Notes under the pieces: generated by a model
Databases searched by the model: none
Told to the model about the DNA's origin: nothing
Seen by the model: only the letters and a program-made list of their open reading frames with translations
Shown: piece after piece, positions 44,054 to 52,675 of the stretch
How positions within the stretch are numbered: the first letter of the stretch is position 1
How the letters are laid out: each line of letters begins with the position of its first letter
Position numbers and translations under genes: made by a program
DNA from: Candidatus Latescibacterota bacterium
GTDB lineage: Bacteria > Latescibacterota > UBA2968 > UBA8231
Assembly (NCBI GenBank): GCA_007136405.1
Contig: SLHA01000074.1
Span: 1-53,214 of the forward strand
Direction of reading: 5' to 3'
DNA length: 53,214 nucleotides

Positions 44054-45733
44054 ATGTATCCGATCACTCGTCCCCTGCAACTGCGTGACAATTCCACGGT
44101 TTCCTATACGGATGGCCGCACTCCGGAACGTCGCATCCTCCAGGCCATGCGCTCCGCCGATGATGTCCGCGCAGACTCCGATGAGTTGATGTCGTTAGTC
44201 CACGACTGGCCGTCATACTATCACCTCGGCGTCGGCCGCAGCGCCATCCTGCGCCCTCTGGAGCTGCCGGCCGATGCCCGAGTACTGGAGATCGGTGCCG
44301 GTTGCGGTGCGATCACCCGTTACCTCGGCGAGCAATGCGCCCAGGTAGAGGCTCTGGAAGGAACTCCGGTACGCGCCGAGATCGCCGACGAGCGGTGCCG
44401 TGGTCTGGACAACGTCAGCATCCAGGCCGGGGATTTCGCCCAGCTGGTGGCTGAGCCCGTCTATGACCTGGTTGTCGTGGTTGGAGTCCTGGAGTATGCC
44501 CCAATCTATTTTGCTCCTGATGCACCACCGCGGGAGGCCTGCCTGGCTTTTCTGCGTCACACAGTGGAATGCCTGAATCCGTCCGGCCAACTGATCCTGG
44601 CCATCGAGAACCGCCTCGGAGCCAAGTACTGGGCCGGCTTTCCCGAGGATCATACGGGACGTCTGTTCGAGGGTATCCACGGATATCCTGCGCCTGACAC
44701 CCCTATCACTTTCAGCCGCGCGGGGCTGTCCGACCTCCTGACGGAGTCGGGTCTGGCAAAGCAGCGTTTTTACTACTGCTTCCCGGACTATCACTTTGCG
44801 ACCACGGTACTGAGTGACCATGGAGATGAAGCGGAGCTGGCCCTCAACCACTGGGTGGACGCCCCTTTCCAATCCCTGGCGCGAATGCGGCAGTACCTTT
44901 TCGACGAGACGCTGGCTACCGCATCCCTGTGCCGGGCAGGTCTGCTGCGCGAATTCGCCAACTCGTTTCTGGTTGCAGCCTCGCCCGGTGACTTCGAACC
45001 GCCGGAACCGGATTGGACCGTCAAGAAATATCAAATGCGGCGCCCTGAACCGCTGCGCGCGGTGACCACCCTGTATCCCGGGCCTCCACCCGTGGTGACC
45101 AAAGAGCCTTTGCATGGAGGCCGGGTATATCGAGTGGGCGCCGGCGACCTGACGATCGAACAGCGCCTGGGTCAGGCGCCCTGGAGACCTGGCGTGCCGT
45201 TGACCCTGGAGTTCAACCGCGCCAAGCTGACGGACCAGTTTGATACCTACGTGCGTGATACCCTGGACTGCTACCATCGGCGTCTGCTCGAATCCTTCGG
45301 TCTGGGTCGTAACGATCCCGACGGCTTTCCGTTGCTGAAGCCGGGAGCCCTTGACAGTCTCTTCTCCAACGTTCTGGTGGACGGGGATGATTGGCACTTC
45401 ATCGACGAGGAGTGGTACGCGGACCGACCTTTGCCCGTTGATTTCGTGCTCTACCGGTGCATCCGTTTCTGTTTGTACCACCATGGCTGGGGCGAAGGGC
45501 GCTGTCGTCGCGAAATCCGCCGTCTGTATCCTGAGTATGGTCGCCGGCGGCATCGGACCAACCGGCGGCTCGCCGACGACATACAGGAAGCCACCGTGGG
45601 TAATATGAACCCCAAACTCATCCTGAGCGGCCTTCAGGGCCTGTCACGCCACCGGCTGCTGTGGTCCGTGCTGTCCAAAGCATGGGCCCGGACCCCCGCA
45701 TGGCTGCGGGCTGTGATCCGCGAACGCGTCTAA
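44054..45733 (+). CDS. SAM-dependent methyltransferase with a long C-terminal domain
   Basis: The 559-residue protein carries a class I methyltransferase fold in its first half: VLEIGAGCGAITRYL (motif I), VEALEG, and YDLVVVVGVLEYAP (motif III/IV). The C-terminal half, about residues 270-559, is unlike plain methyltransferases. It has FIDEEWYADRPLPVDFVLYR and an Arg-rich end, as seen in proteins tied to cell-surface polysaccharide synthesis. The start is uncertain: ATG 44054 begins a sensible N-terminus, but GTG 44012 is also open, and neither has a clear ribosome site. It may methylate a sugar or glycan. The 275-base gap upstream holds nothing I recognise. Confidence 0.75.
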   Translation: MYPITRPLQLRDNSTVSYTDGRTPERRILQAMRSADDVRADSDELMSLVHDWPSYYHLGVGRSAILRPLELPADARVLEIGAGCGAITRYLGEQCAQVEALEGTPVRAEIADERCRGLDNVSIQAGDFAQLVAEPVYDLVVVVGVLEYAPIYFAPDAPPREACLAFLRHTVECLNPSGQLILAIENRLGAKYWAGFPEDHTGRLFEGIHGYPAPDTPITFSRAGLSDLLTESGLAKQRFYYCFPDYHFATTVLSDHGDEAELALNHWVDAPFQSLARMRQYLFDETLATASLCRAGLLREFANSFLVAASPGDFEPPEPDWTVKKYQMRRPEPLRAVTTLYPGPPPVVTKEPLHGGRVYRVGAGDLTIEQRLGQAPWRPGVPLTLEFNRAKLTDQFDTYVRDTLDCYHRRLLESFGLGRNDPDGFPLLKPGALDSLFSNVLVDGDDWHFIDEEWYADRPLPVDFVLYRCIRFCLYHHGWGEGRCRREIRRLYPEYGRRRHRTNRRLADDIQEATVGNMNPKLILSGLQGLSRHRLLWSVLSKAWARTPAWLRAVIRERV

Positions 45734-45776
45734 GTATATTAACCAGAGTATATACCCAGGCCTGCTCTGTTTTTCT

Positions 45777-45974
45777 GTTGCCGGCGATCCGCTGCGCCTG
45801 CGGGTATTCGTCGACTGTTCGGTCGTCGAAGTGTACGCCAACGAGCGTCAGGCCATCGGCCGGCGGTTGTATCCGGGTCGCGCCGACAACCCGGGAGTGG
45901 CGCTCTCCGTCGAAGGCGGTTCGGCGGCCTTCGTCCGGGTCAGCGCCTGGGAGATGATGCCGGCGAATGCCTGA
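45777..45974 (+). pseudogene. C-terminal remnant of a GH32 fructosidase gene
   Basis: In the frame ending at TGA 45972-45974 the translation reads AGDPLRLRVFVDCSVVEVYA, then NERQAIGRRLYPGRADNPGV and ALSVEGGSAAFVRVSAWEM. This is the C-terminal beta-sandwich of GH32 invertases/levanases: the LRIFVDxSxVEVFAN strand and the closing AWEM are family hallmarks. The catalytic propeller is missing; upstream there are only about 15 unrelated residues before the end of the methyltransferase gene. No start codon or ribosome site is present. It is a truncated relic next to a GH32-like propeller gene. Confidence 0.75.
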
Positions 45975-46097
45975 TGACGGCGGCCAGAGCCGCGCAGCAT
46001 CTCCCGCAGTTCATCAGTGCAGTTGACGACAACAGACGATGGGTTGAACTGGCGGAATGAAACCCTTGCGAACGATACTGTACGAGGAGCGTGAAAC

Positions 46098-47465
46098 GTG
46101 CAATCACTGAACATCGGCAGTCGGCGAGAGCTGTTCATCGATCGCTATCTGATCGAACGTCTGGACCGGGCTCAGCTGCGTCTGCAGCGCCCGCTTCCCC
46201 GCGAGGTCGTCTTCCAGGTGAAGAGCCCGGCGGAGAACGCCTGCACGGCCTGCTACAATCTCACCCAGGAAGACGATCGCATCCTGATGTACTACCGGGG
46301 ATACTATCCGCTGGGCGAAAGCGGCGGTGATGCCGCCGAGTCACAGACCGCCCATCTGGCCGTCAGCGCGGATGGTGTGCGCTTCGAGCGTCCCAGCCTG
46401 GGACTGGTGGACTTCGCCGGGTCCAGCGACAACAACATCGTCCTGCGCGGACGTGCCGCGCACAACCTGGTCGTCTTCCGCGACGCCAATCCGGCGGTGG
46501 ATCCATCGCAACTGTACAAAGCCGTGGGCAATTCCGGCACGGACAATCTGCACGGCTTCGTCTCCGCCGACGGCCTCCACTGGCGACCGATCAAGGAGGG
46601 CCCGCTGGACATCCCCGGCGCCTTCGATTCGGTCAACGTGCCGCTGTGGGATCCGCACACCGGCCAATACCGGCTCTTCAGCCGCTACTTCGAGGCGGTG
46701 AACGGCCGGGTGCGCGCCATTCAGAGCTGCGCTTCCGATGACTTCATCCACTGGACCCGCCCCGTGCCGCACCGTTATTCCGAGGGCGCACCGCTGGAAC
46801 AGTTCTACACCAATGCGACTGCCGTGGTCCCCGGCGCCGAACACATTCTGGTGTCGTTCCCCATGCGCTTCGTACCCCAGCGCACCAGAGACACGGAAGG
46901 CATGGACTATCCCGGTAACGGCATCTCCGACGCGGTGTTTCTCAGCAGCCGCGATGGCGAGTACTGGGATCGCACATTCATGGAGGCCTGGATGCGTCCC
47001 GGCCTGGACCGCCGCAACTGGACCCACCGCAATTGCACCACCGCGCCGGGCATCATCGCTACCGCGCCGGACGAGTGGTCGTTGTACATGATCGAGCACT
47101 ACGGCTGGAATGACAATCGCCTGCGCCGGCTCACGGTGCGGCCGCACGGCTTCGCGTCGGTCAGTGCCGGCTGGCAAGGCGGCGAACTGCTGACACTCCC
47201 GCTGTGCTTTGCCGGTGACCGTCTGCGACTCAACTATTCCACGTCAGCCGTGGGGTACGTCCGCCTGGAGCTGCAGGACACCGACGGCCGGCCACTGCCG
47301 GGATTCGGCCTGGAGGACATGGAGCCCCTGTTCGGCGACGAGCTGGATGAAGTCGTCACCTGGCAGTCCGGTGCCGACCTGGGCGCACTGGCCGGCAGAC
47401 CCGTGCGCTTGCGCGTCGAGTTGCAGGACGCGGACCTGTTCAGTCTGCGGTTCGCGGCAGAGTGA
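46098..47465 (+). CDS. GH32-like beta-propeller protein, paralogue of 28143-29615
   Basis: The 455-residue protein is another propeller of the GH32/GH43-like group. Blade phrases include AHLAVSADGVRFERP, GFVSADGLHWRPI and FLSSRDGEYWDR. The last 70 residues form the same small beta domain as in the 28143 gene and end LRVELQDADLFSLRF, against FRFSMHEAELYSFRV there. The GTG start at 46098 follows GAGGAG by 8 bases. No GH32 WMNDPNG motif or signal peptide is present. Function is unknown; relatives in other uncultured heterotrophs are usually just called hypothetical or glycosidase-like. A GH32 C-terminal relic lies 124 bases upstream. Confidence 0.68.
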   Translation: MQSLNIGSRRELFIDRYLIERLDRAQLRLQRPLPREVVFQVKSPAENACTACYNLTQEDDRILMYYRGYYPLGESGGDAAESQTAHLAVSADGVRFERPSLGLVDFAGSSDNNIVLRGRAAHNLVVFRDANPAVDPSQLYKAVGNSGTDNLHGFVSADGLHWRPIKEGPLDIPGAFDSVNVPLWDPHTGQYRLFSRYFEAVNGRVRAIQSCASDDFIHWTRPVPHRYSEGAPLEQFYTNATAVVPGAEHILVSFPMRFVPQRTRDTEGMDYPGNGISDAVFLSSRDGEYWDRTFMEAWMRPGLDRRNWTHRNCTTAPGIIATAPDEWSLYMIEHYGWNDNRLRRLTVRPHGFASVSAGWQGGELLTLPLCFAGDRLRLNYSTSAVGYVRLELQDTDGRPLPGFGLEDMEPLFGDELDEVVTWQSGADLGALAGRPVRLRVELQDADLFSLRFAAE

Positions 47466-47510
47466 GTTCGCACAGCGGCGGCCGCGGGCTGGTTTCCGCC
47501 GGCATTGGCG

Positions 47511-48527
47511 CTATGGCAGGTCTGCACCCGGCTGGTTCCGGCAGGCCTCGATCATGGCGAGCATGTTGTCCAGCGGCACGTCGCCTTCCACCGAGTGCGC
47601 CGGTGACAGGATGAAGCTGCCCACGCGCCCCATGGCCAGCAGCCGTGACGTCTCCGCCCGCACCTGGTCTGCGGTGCCGAACGGCAGTGTCTGCTGGGTG
47701 GACAGACCGCCCCAGAAGGAAAGCCGGCGGCGATACCGGGCGTGCAGGCAGGCCACGTCCATGACCTCGGGCTGGAACGGGTTGAAGCAGTGCAGCCCCG
47801 CCGCGACGAGATCGTCGAACAGTTCGTCCACATCACCGCAGGAATGCGCCAGTACGCGCTTGCCATGCGCGCGAATGCAGCCGTACAACCGCTGCAGTTC
47901 CGGGTAGAGGAATTCGCGCCAGAGCGGATAGCCCATGATCAGGCCGTGCTGCTGGCCCCAGTCGTCACCCAGGATGATGCCGTCGATATCGAAGTCGAGG
48001 GCGCGTTCGATCTGCGTCAGGTCGTAGTCGGCAATGGCGCGTAGCAGGTCACGGACGAAACCGGGATGCTGATGCAGGTCCACCAGCAGATTCTCCATAC
48101 CGCGCAGGGTCCAGGCCCGCTCGAACAGGGAGAAGCCGAGGCAGAACAGCCGGAAACAGTCTCCGTGGCGCTCCAGTGCCGCCGGGATGTCGGCGAAGAA
48201 ACGCGGATCGCGGGGATCGGGGAAGGCGTAGCCGGCCAGGGTGGGCTCAGGCAGGAGGGGCTCCACCACGATGCCGATATCCTTGTCCACCGTGCGGTCC
48301 CATACCACGCCGAACACGTCGCGGAAACGGTGGTTTTCCAGCGCCTCGAAGAAGCCGATATCGCTGCCCAGCTCCACGATGTGATTGCCGACCGCGTCCT
48401 GCAGGTCGGTGACACCGTAATGCGCCGCCAGCGCCTGACGCGCCTCCAGGGTGAAGCGGAAGGACCACGGCGTGTACGGTACGGCGGCGCCGTCCAGAGC
48501 CTGCTGAACGATGTCCCGTCGGGTCAT
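47511..48527 (-). CDS. Uroporphyrinogen decarboxylase-like methyltransferase-type protein
   Basis: The 338-residue URO-D-superfamily TIM barrel keeps the HxC metal motif (His228-Ser-Cys230-Gly in LAHSCGDVDEL), which in MtaA/MtbA binds the zinc that activates a thiol. DIDGIILGDDWGQQHGLIM, FNPFQPEVMDV and SFWGGLSTQQTLPFGT are the usual family landmarks. It is thus a better candidate for a real methyltransferase than the 9409 protein. I chose ATG 48527, which begins the usual TRRDIVQQAL helix; the frame is open to 48725 across a repeat. It is convergent with the GH32-like gene. No corrinoid protein lies nearby, so the methyl donor is unknown. Confidence 0.75.
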   Translation of the reverse strand: MTRRDIVQQALDGAAVPYTPWSFRFTLEARQALAAHYGVTDLQDAVGNHIVELGSDIGFFEALENHRFRDVFGVVWDRTVDKDIGIVVEPLLPEPTLAGYAFPDPRDPRFFADIPAALERHGDCFRLFCLGFSLFERAWTLRGMENLLVDLHQHPGFVRDLLRAIADYDLTQIERALDFDIDGIILGDDWGQQHGLIMGYPLWREFLYPELQRLYGCIRAHGKRVLAHSCGDVDELFDDLVAAGLHCFNPFQPEVMDVACLHARYRRRLSFWGGLSTQQTLPFGTADQVRAETSRLLAMGRVGSFILSPAHSVEGDVPLDNMLAMIEACRNQPGADLP

Positions 48528-48645
48528 GAGGGCCTCTGGGCTGCGCCTGGAGCCAGCGACGAACGGTGCACCTTGGACATGAGCGTAACAAGCAAGGTAC
48601 TCAGCAGGACCGGCAGCGGCAAACCGGCCGGCGGCTGGAACCAGG

Positions 48646-48715
48646 CGGCGCGACCCGAGCGGCGCGACCCGAGCGGCGCGACCCAGTCGGTGTGACCCGG
48701 GCGGTATGACCCACA
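48646..48715. repeat. Tandem repeat, five copies of a 14-base unit
   Basis: The unit CGGCGCGACCCGAG occurs twice exactly and then three more times with increasing changes (48646, 48660, 48674, 48688, 48702). It sits between the divergent URO-D-like gene (start 48527) and the EamA gene (start 48755). It could bind a regulator or may simply be a slippage repeat. Confidence 0.8.
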
Positions 48716-48754
48716 GGCGGTGCACCAGCCCAACGGCAATTGGAGGAGGTTCTT

Positions 48755-49699
48755 TTGACCCAGCAGGTTACCCCGGTTCCGGAAGGAGCCGAAACCGCAA
48801 CGGTACGCCCCACCTACCCGCTCGATCGCATCGGCCCCGGCGCCGCCTCCCTGGCGCTGCTGACGGCGGTGCTGTGGGGCGGCAACCAGGTAGCGATCAA
48901 GGTGGGGCTGGAGGGCATGCCGCCGTTGGCCATGGCCGCGGTGCGCTTCACCCTGGGGTGGTGCGTGGTGGCTCTGGCCGCGCGTATCACCGGATGCAGC
49001 GTGCGGCTGAACCGGCGCGAAATCAAGCCTTTGATGGGCCTCTGCGCGCTTTTCGTCGTCCAGATCGCCACCCTGAATATCGGCACAGCCCACACCTCGG
49101 CCAGCCGCTCCACGGTGCTGATCACCACCTATCCCTTCTTCACTGCCCTGTTCGCGCACCTGCTGATTCCGGGCGACCGGGTCTCGGCCCGCCAGCTCGG
49201 TGGCATGGCGCTGGCATTTGGCGGCATCGTGGCCCTGTTCGCCGACACCTTCATCGCACCCACCGGCGCTGGTTTGCACGGCGACATCATCGTCCTGGGG
49301 AGTGCCAGTCTGCTGGGATTGCGTCAGGTAGTCATCAAGCGTCTGACCGCCGGGCTCCATCCCTACAAGGTGCTGTTCTGGCAAGCTCTGTTGAGTCTGC
49401 CGGTGTTCGCGGTCGCGAGTGTCCTGATCGAGGGTTCGGCGGGCTACGCCTGGAGCCGGGGGTCCATCCTGGGCGTGTTATACCAGGGCGTCGTGATCGC
49501 CGGCGGCTGCTTCATCATCATCGTCTCCCTGCTGTCGCGGCACAGCGCTGGCAAGCTGGCCGTCTTCGCCTTCGTCACCCCGGCGGTGGGCGTACTGCTG
49601 AGCGCCTGGATCACCGGTGATCCGCTGACCGCGGGGCTGCTCCTGGGCACGGCGCTGGTGGGCACCGGAGTCACCATCGGCACGTGGCGACGGGGGTGA
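48755..49699 (+). CDS. EamA/DMT family transporter
   Basis: This 314-residue inner-membrane permease has ten hydrophobic segments in two EamA repeats. Each begins with the usual small-residue-rich helix (LLTAVLWGGNQVAIKVGLEG and the GSASLLGLRQVVIKRLTAG region). The TTG at 48755 follows GGAGGAGG by 5 bases; the earlier TTG at 48740 lies on the ribosome site itself. The family exports or imports small metabolites such as amino acids or sugars. The URO-D-like gene is divergent. A hairpin follows 14 bases after the stop. Confidence 0.88.
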   Translation: MTQQVTPVPEGAETATVRPTYPLDRIGPGAASLALLTAVLWGGNQVAIKVGLEGMPPLAMAAVRFTLGWCVVALAARITGCSVRLNRREIKPLMGLCALFVVQIATLNIGTAHTSASRSTVLITTYPFFTALFAHLLIPGDRVSARQLGGMALAFGGIVALFADTFIAPTGAGLHGDIIVLGSASLLGLRQVVIKRLTAGLHPYKVLFWQALLSLPVFAVASVLIEGSAGYAWSRGSILGVLYQGVVIAGGCFIIIVSLLSRHSAGKLAVFAFVTPAVGVLLSAWITGDPLTAGLLLGTALVGTGVTIGTWRRG

Positions 49700-49712
49700 G
49701 CACGGGCCCGGA

Positions 49713-49732
49713 GGGCTGATACGCCTCAGCCC
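49713..49732 (+). terminator. Hairpin after the EamA gene
   Basis: GGGCTGA and TCAGCCC enclose a six-base loop, 14 bases after the stop of the EamA gene. No T-run follows, so it may terminate weakly or protect the transcript end. The remaining part of 49733-49920, up to the convergent sulfatase gene, holds nothing recognisable. Confidence 0.45.
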
Positions 49733-49920
49733 CCACGGCCTTCCTGCGGTAAGACGCGGATCTCATAACTGCACCTCCTGAGCTATACATCCAGCAGAAC
49801 GACACGTTGCAGAGGCGGAGCACCGGCGGGCCCGGCTCCGAGCAGCCTTGTCGGGGCCAGGCCCTGTTCGTGGGGGATGCATTCGGTCGGTTGGCTGGTG
49901 ACGCGCGTCACGCTCGGCGT

Positions 49921-51363
49921 TCAGAAACGCCAGCCGCGCTGTCCCGACAGGCGCCGGTTGGGCTGGGGTTCGTAAGCGATGTCCGGTTCACCCGTCAGCT
50001 TGCCGTCCACCACCCAGCGCTCGTCATCGCCGTACAGCTCGCCTTCCAGCATCTCCTCCAGAGAGGCCCGAAGGCCGGCGAGTTCCGGATCCGCCGACAG
50101 GTCGGTCAACTCGTTCGGATCCGCATCAAGATCGAACAATTGCAGGCGATTTCCCACCGGGTACCAGATCAGCTTGTGCCGGCCGGCGCGCACCATGCGC
50201 AGAGCCCGCTCGTCTTCCCAGTGTTCACAGTACAGATGGGATCGACGCGGACCGGAAATCAGCGAATGCCCTTCCACGCTGTCGGGACAGGGAATGCCGC
50301 ACAGGTCCAGCAGCGTCGGCATGACATCGCGCAACTCGGCCAGCCGGTCGTCGCGCACGTGATGCCCCGCATCGCAGCTGGCTGCCGGAACCAGGATCAT
50401 GGGGATTTTGGCCGACCCTTCGTGCATGGGTGGCTTGCACCAGAGCCCGTGGTTACCCAGCATGTCGCCGTGATCGGCCGTGAACATCAGGATCGTATCA
50501 TCCAGGATGCCGGCTTCACGCAGTTGCCCGAGCAGCAACCGGATCTGATGGTCGATGTAGGTGCACTGTGCGTAGAATCCCATACGGGCCAACCGCGTTT
50601 CCGTGGCATTGGCCGGGATGGTGAACCGAGGACCGCCCTGGTGCCGCTTCAGCGCGTACGGCCACGCATCGAAGTCGCGCGCCCAGTCGCCCATGCAAGG
50701 CTCGTCCACACCGAGCCGTTGGTACATGTCCAGATAGTCTGCGGGCGGCACGATGGGCGGGTGGGGGCCGATGTACGAGCAGTACCAGAAAGCAGGACGC
50801 GTGGGATCACGGCGCTCGATCGTGCGGCACATCTCCCGTGTGGTCCAGTGAGTGGGATGACAGTGCTCCGGCAGATGCCAGGGCCGCACGGTATATTCGT
50901 TGTTGCACATTGCATGGGTCAGCTCCTGGCCCGGGTAGCCCTGATCCTGCAGGAACAGCTCGTAGTCGTCCTTGCCCCCGCCCAGATGGTGGCGGCCTTC
51001 CTCGCAGATCAGCGCTTCATCGAAACCGATGCGATCGCGCTGCGGGTACACGTGCAGCTTGCCTACCGCACTGGCCTGGTACCCCGCCTGCCGGAACACC
51101 TGCGGCATGGTAGGCAGGTTGGGATCCATGGGCAGGTGTTCCTGAAACACCCGGTCACCGTGCGTCCGGGCGGTGGCACCGGTCATCAGAGCCCGGCGTG
51201 CCGGGATGCAGGTGGGCGTGGCGGTGTATGCCTGGGTGAACAGGATGCCGTTGCCGGCGATCTGGTTCAGCGTGGGGGTCAGAATGCGGTCATGACCCAT
51301 GGCACCCATGAGCGGGCCCGGCCAGTGGTCCGTGCAGATGAGCAGAACGTTGGGGCGTGACAT
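49921..51363 (-). CDS. Formylglycine-dependent sulfatase
   Basis: The 480-residue type I sulfatase opens RPNVLLICTDHWPG, with the metal-binding Asp. The modification site is Cys52-Ile-Pro-Ala-Arg, the CxPxR motif that is converted to formylglycine. MFTADHGDMLGNHGLW is the second conserved metal segment. The protein ends with a normal C-terminal subdomain. It has no signal peptide, so it may act on imported sulfated oligosaccharides. GGAG lies about 7 bases before the ATG. It needs a formylglycine-generating enzyme or radical anSME maturase; none with catalytic residues is in the window. It fits a diet of sulfated or algal-type polysaccharides. Confidence 0.92.
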   Translation of the reverse strand: MSRPNVLLICTDHWPGPLMGAMGHDRILTPTLNQIAGNGILFTQAYTATPTCIPARRALMTGATARTHGDRVFQEHLPMDPNLPTMPQVFRQAGYQASAVGKLHVYPQRDRIGFDEALICEEGRHHLGGGKDDYELFLQDQGYPGQELTHAMCNNEYTVRPWHLPEHCHPTHWTTREMCRTIERRDPTRPAFWYCSYIGPHPPIVPPADYLDMYQRLGVDEPCMGDWARDFDAWPYALKRHQGGPRFTIPANATETRLARMGFYAQCTYIDHQIRLLLGQLREAGILDDTILMFTADHGDMLGNHGLWCKPPMHEGSAKIPMILVPAASCDAGHHVRDDRLAELRDVMPTLLDLCGIPCPDSVEGHSLISGPRRSHLYCEHWEDERALRMVRAGRHKLIWYPVGNRLQLFDLDADPNELTDLSADPELAGLRASLEEMLEGELYGDDERWVVDGKLTGEPDIAYEPQPNRRLSGQRGWRF

Positions 51364-51440
51364 GCATCAGCTCCGGATGAATGGGTAACGGTGAAAACCG
51401 AACGGAAAACAGTAGAGCCGCTGGCGTGTACCCGTCGTGT

Positions 51441-51545
51441 AGAAACCGATACTTGCTGGGCCGTGACAAGATCATGCCGGACGGTAAACAACTGCAATCC
51501 TCGCACAGAAACCGATGATCGCTGAGCCGTGATATCGTGTTGCCG
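51441..51545. repeat. Two imperfect direct repeats upstream of the sulfatase gene
   Basis: 39-base units at 51441-51479 and 51507-51545, offset 66 bases, align without gaps with about 10 mismatches. They share AGAAACCGAT, GCTG-GCCGTGA and TGCCG. They lie in the upstream region of the minus-strand sulfatase gene (start 51363). They are candidate regulator sites; the role is unproven. Confidence 0.55.
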
Positions 51546-51682
51546 CACGCTATCGGTATCTCTGCACCCCAGCAGCAACGGATCCAGCCGGTGGATCCAG
51601 CGGTTGGTGGACGCGTGGCTTTGCGCACCTGGACGGCCGTTCGCTGCACTCCCTTATTGGTCCGCACGAATCGTCCGCGCCA

Positions 51683-52675
51683 TCAATCCGCTATCTCCAC
51701 GCCGGCTCCCTGTTCTCTGGCCAGGTCGAGGGCCAGCAGGGAAATGGCCGTATCCTGGATGCCCACTCCGGTGAGATCGCATACGGTGATCTGGTCGTCG
51801 TTCTGACGCCCGGGGCGTTGGCCCGAGACCACCTCTCCCAGCTCGGTCACCGGGCTTTCTGGCGTCAATACACCCGCCGCTAGCGCGTGATGCAGTTCGC
51901 CGAGACGCAGGCACTGGGATTTTCGGTCGCATACTACCAGGTCCGCGCGTCCCATTACTTGGGCATCGAGCTCCTGCTTGTGCTCCGCATCCGCCCCCAT
52001 GGCGGTTATGTGTAAGCCCGACCGCAGCCATTCCGCCATCACGAAAGGCTCGCGGCTGGGGGTGCTCGTGGTCACCAGGTCGCTTTGCCGCACCACCTGT
52101 TCGGCGCTGTCCGCAGCCCGCACCTCCACCCCCAGCTGCGTCGGCATCTCGTCGACGTAGGTCTGCAACCGGTCGCGATCCTGGTCGAACACCAGCAGCC
52201 GGTCAAACCGGCGCACCAGTTGCAGGGCCTGCACCTGGTACCGGCCCTGAGCACCGGCACCGATCTGTCCCACCGTACCCAATCGGTCGCGGGCCAGATG
52301 CCGAGCGGCCAGCGCGCCGGCCAGCGCGGTACGCAGATCCGTCAGGTAGCCGTTGTCCAGCAGCACCGCTTCGCAGCGTCCGGTCAGGGCGCTGAGAACC
52401 ACCATCTGGCCACTGCTGCTGGGTATGCCGAAGTTGCGCGGATTGTCCCAGAAACCAGCCGCGATCTTGATCGCAAACCGTTCGGCACCGTGAATGTAAG
52501 CGCTTTTGACGTCGACTTCGCCGTTGCGGTCCGGCACATCGATGCGCATGATCGGCGGCAGCGCCACCTCGCGCGTAGCCAGTGCAGCGAAACCCTGTGC
52601 CACCGCGTCCAGCGCCCTTTGGTCCAGGTGCACCAGACGCCGCAGTTCCTTTTCGGGTACGATGGTTATCGACAT
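51683..52675 (-). CDS. Ornithine cyclodeaminase/mu-crystallin family protein
   Basis: The 330-residue protein has the OCD/mu-crystallin layout: a dimerisation domain with VKSAYIHG (the Lys that binds substrate carboxylate or imine in this family), then a Rossmann domain with GTVGQIGAGAQGRYQV. The middle carries VTTSTPSREPF and ITAMGADAEHKQEL, as in ketimine/alanine dehydrogenase-like members. The reaction may be cyclisation of ornithine, or reduction of an imino or keto acid with NAD(P)H. I chose ATG 52675 because GAGGA lies just before it; the frame is open to 52780. It is upstream of the sulfatase gene on the same strand, with 319 bases between them. Confidence 0.82.
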   Translation of the reverse strand: MSITIVPEKELRRLVHLDQRALDAVAQGFAALATREVALPPIMRIDVPDRNGEVDVKSAYIHGAERFAIKIAAGFWDNPRNFGIPSSSGQMVVLSALTGRCEAVLLDNGYLTDLRTALAGALAARHLARDRLGTVGQIGAGAQGRYQVQALQLVRRFDRLLVFDQDRDRLQTYVDEMPTQLGVEVRAADSAEQVVRQSDLVTTSTPSREPFVMAEWLRSGLHITAMGADAEHKQELDAQVMGRADLVVCDRKSQCLRLGELHHALAAGVLTPESPVTELGEVVSGQRPGRQNDDQITVCDLTGVGIQDTAISLLALDLAREQGAGVEIAD

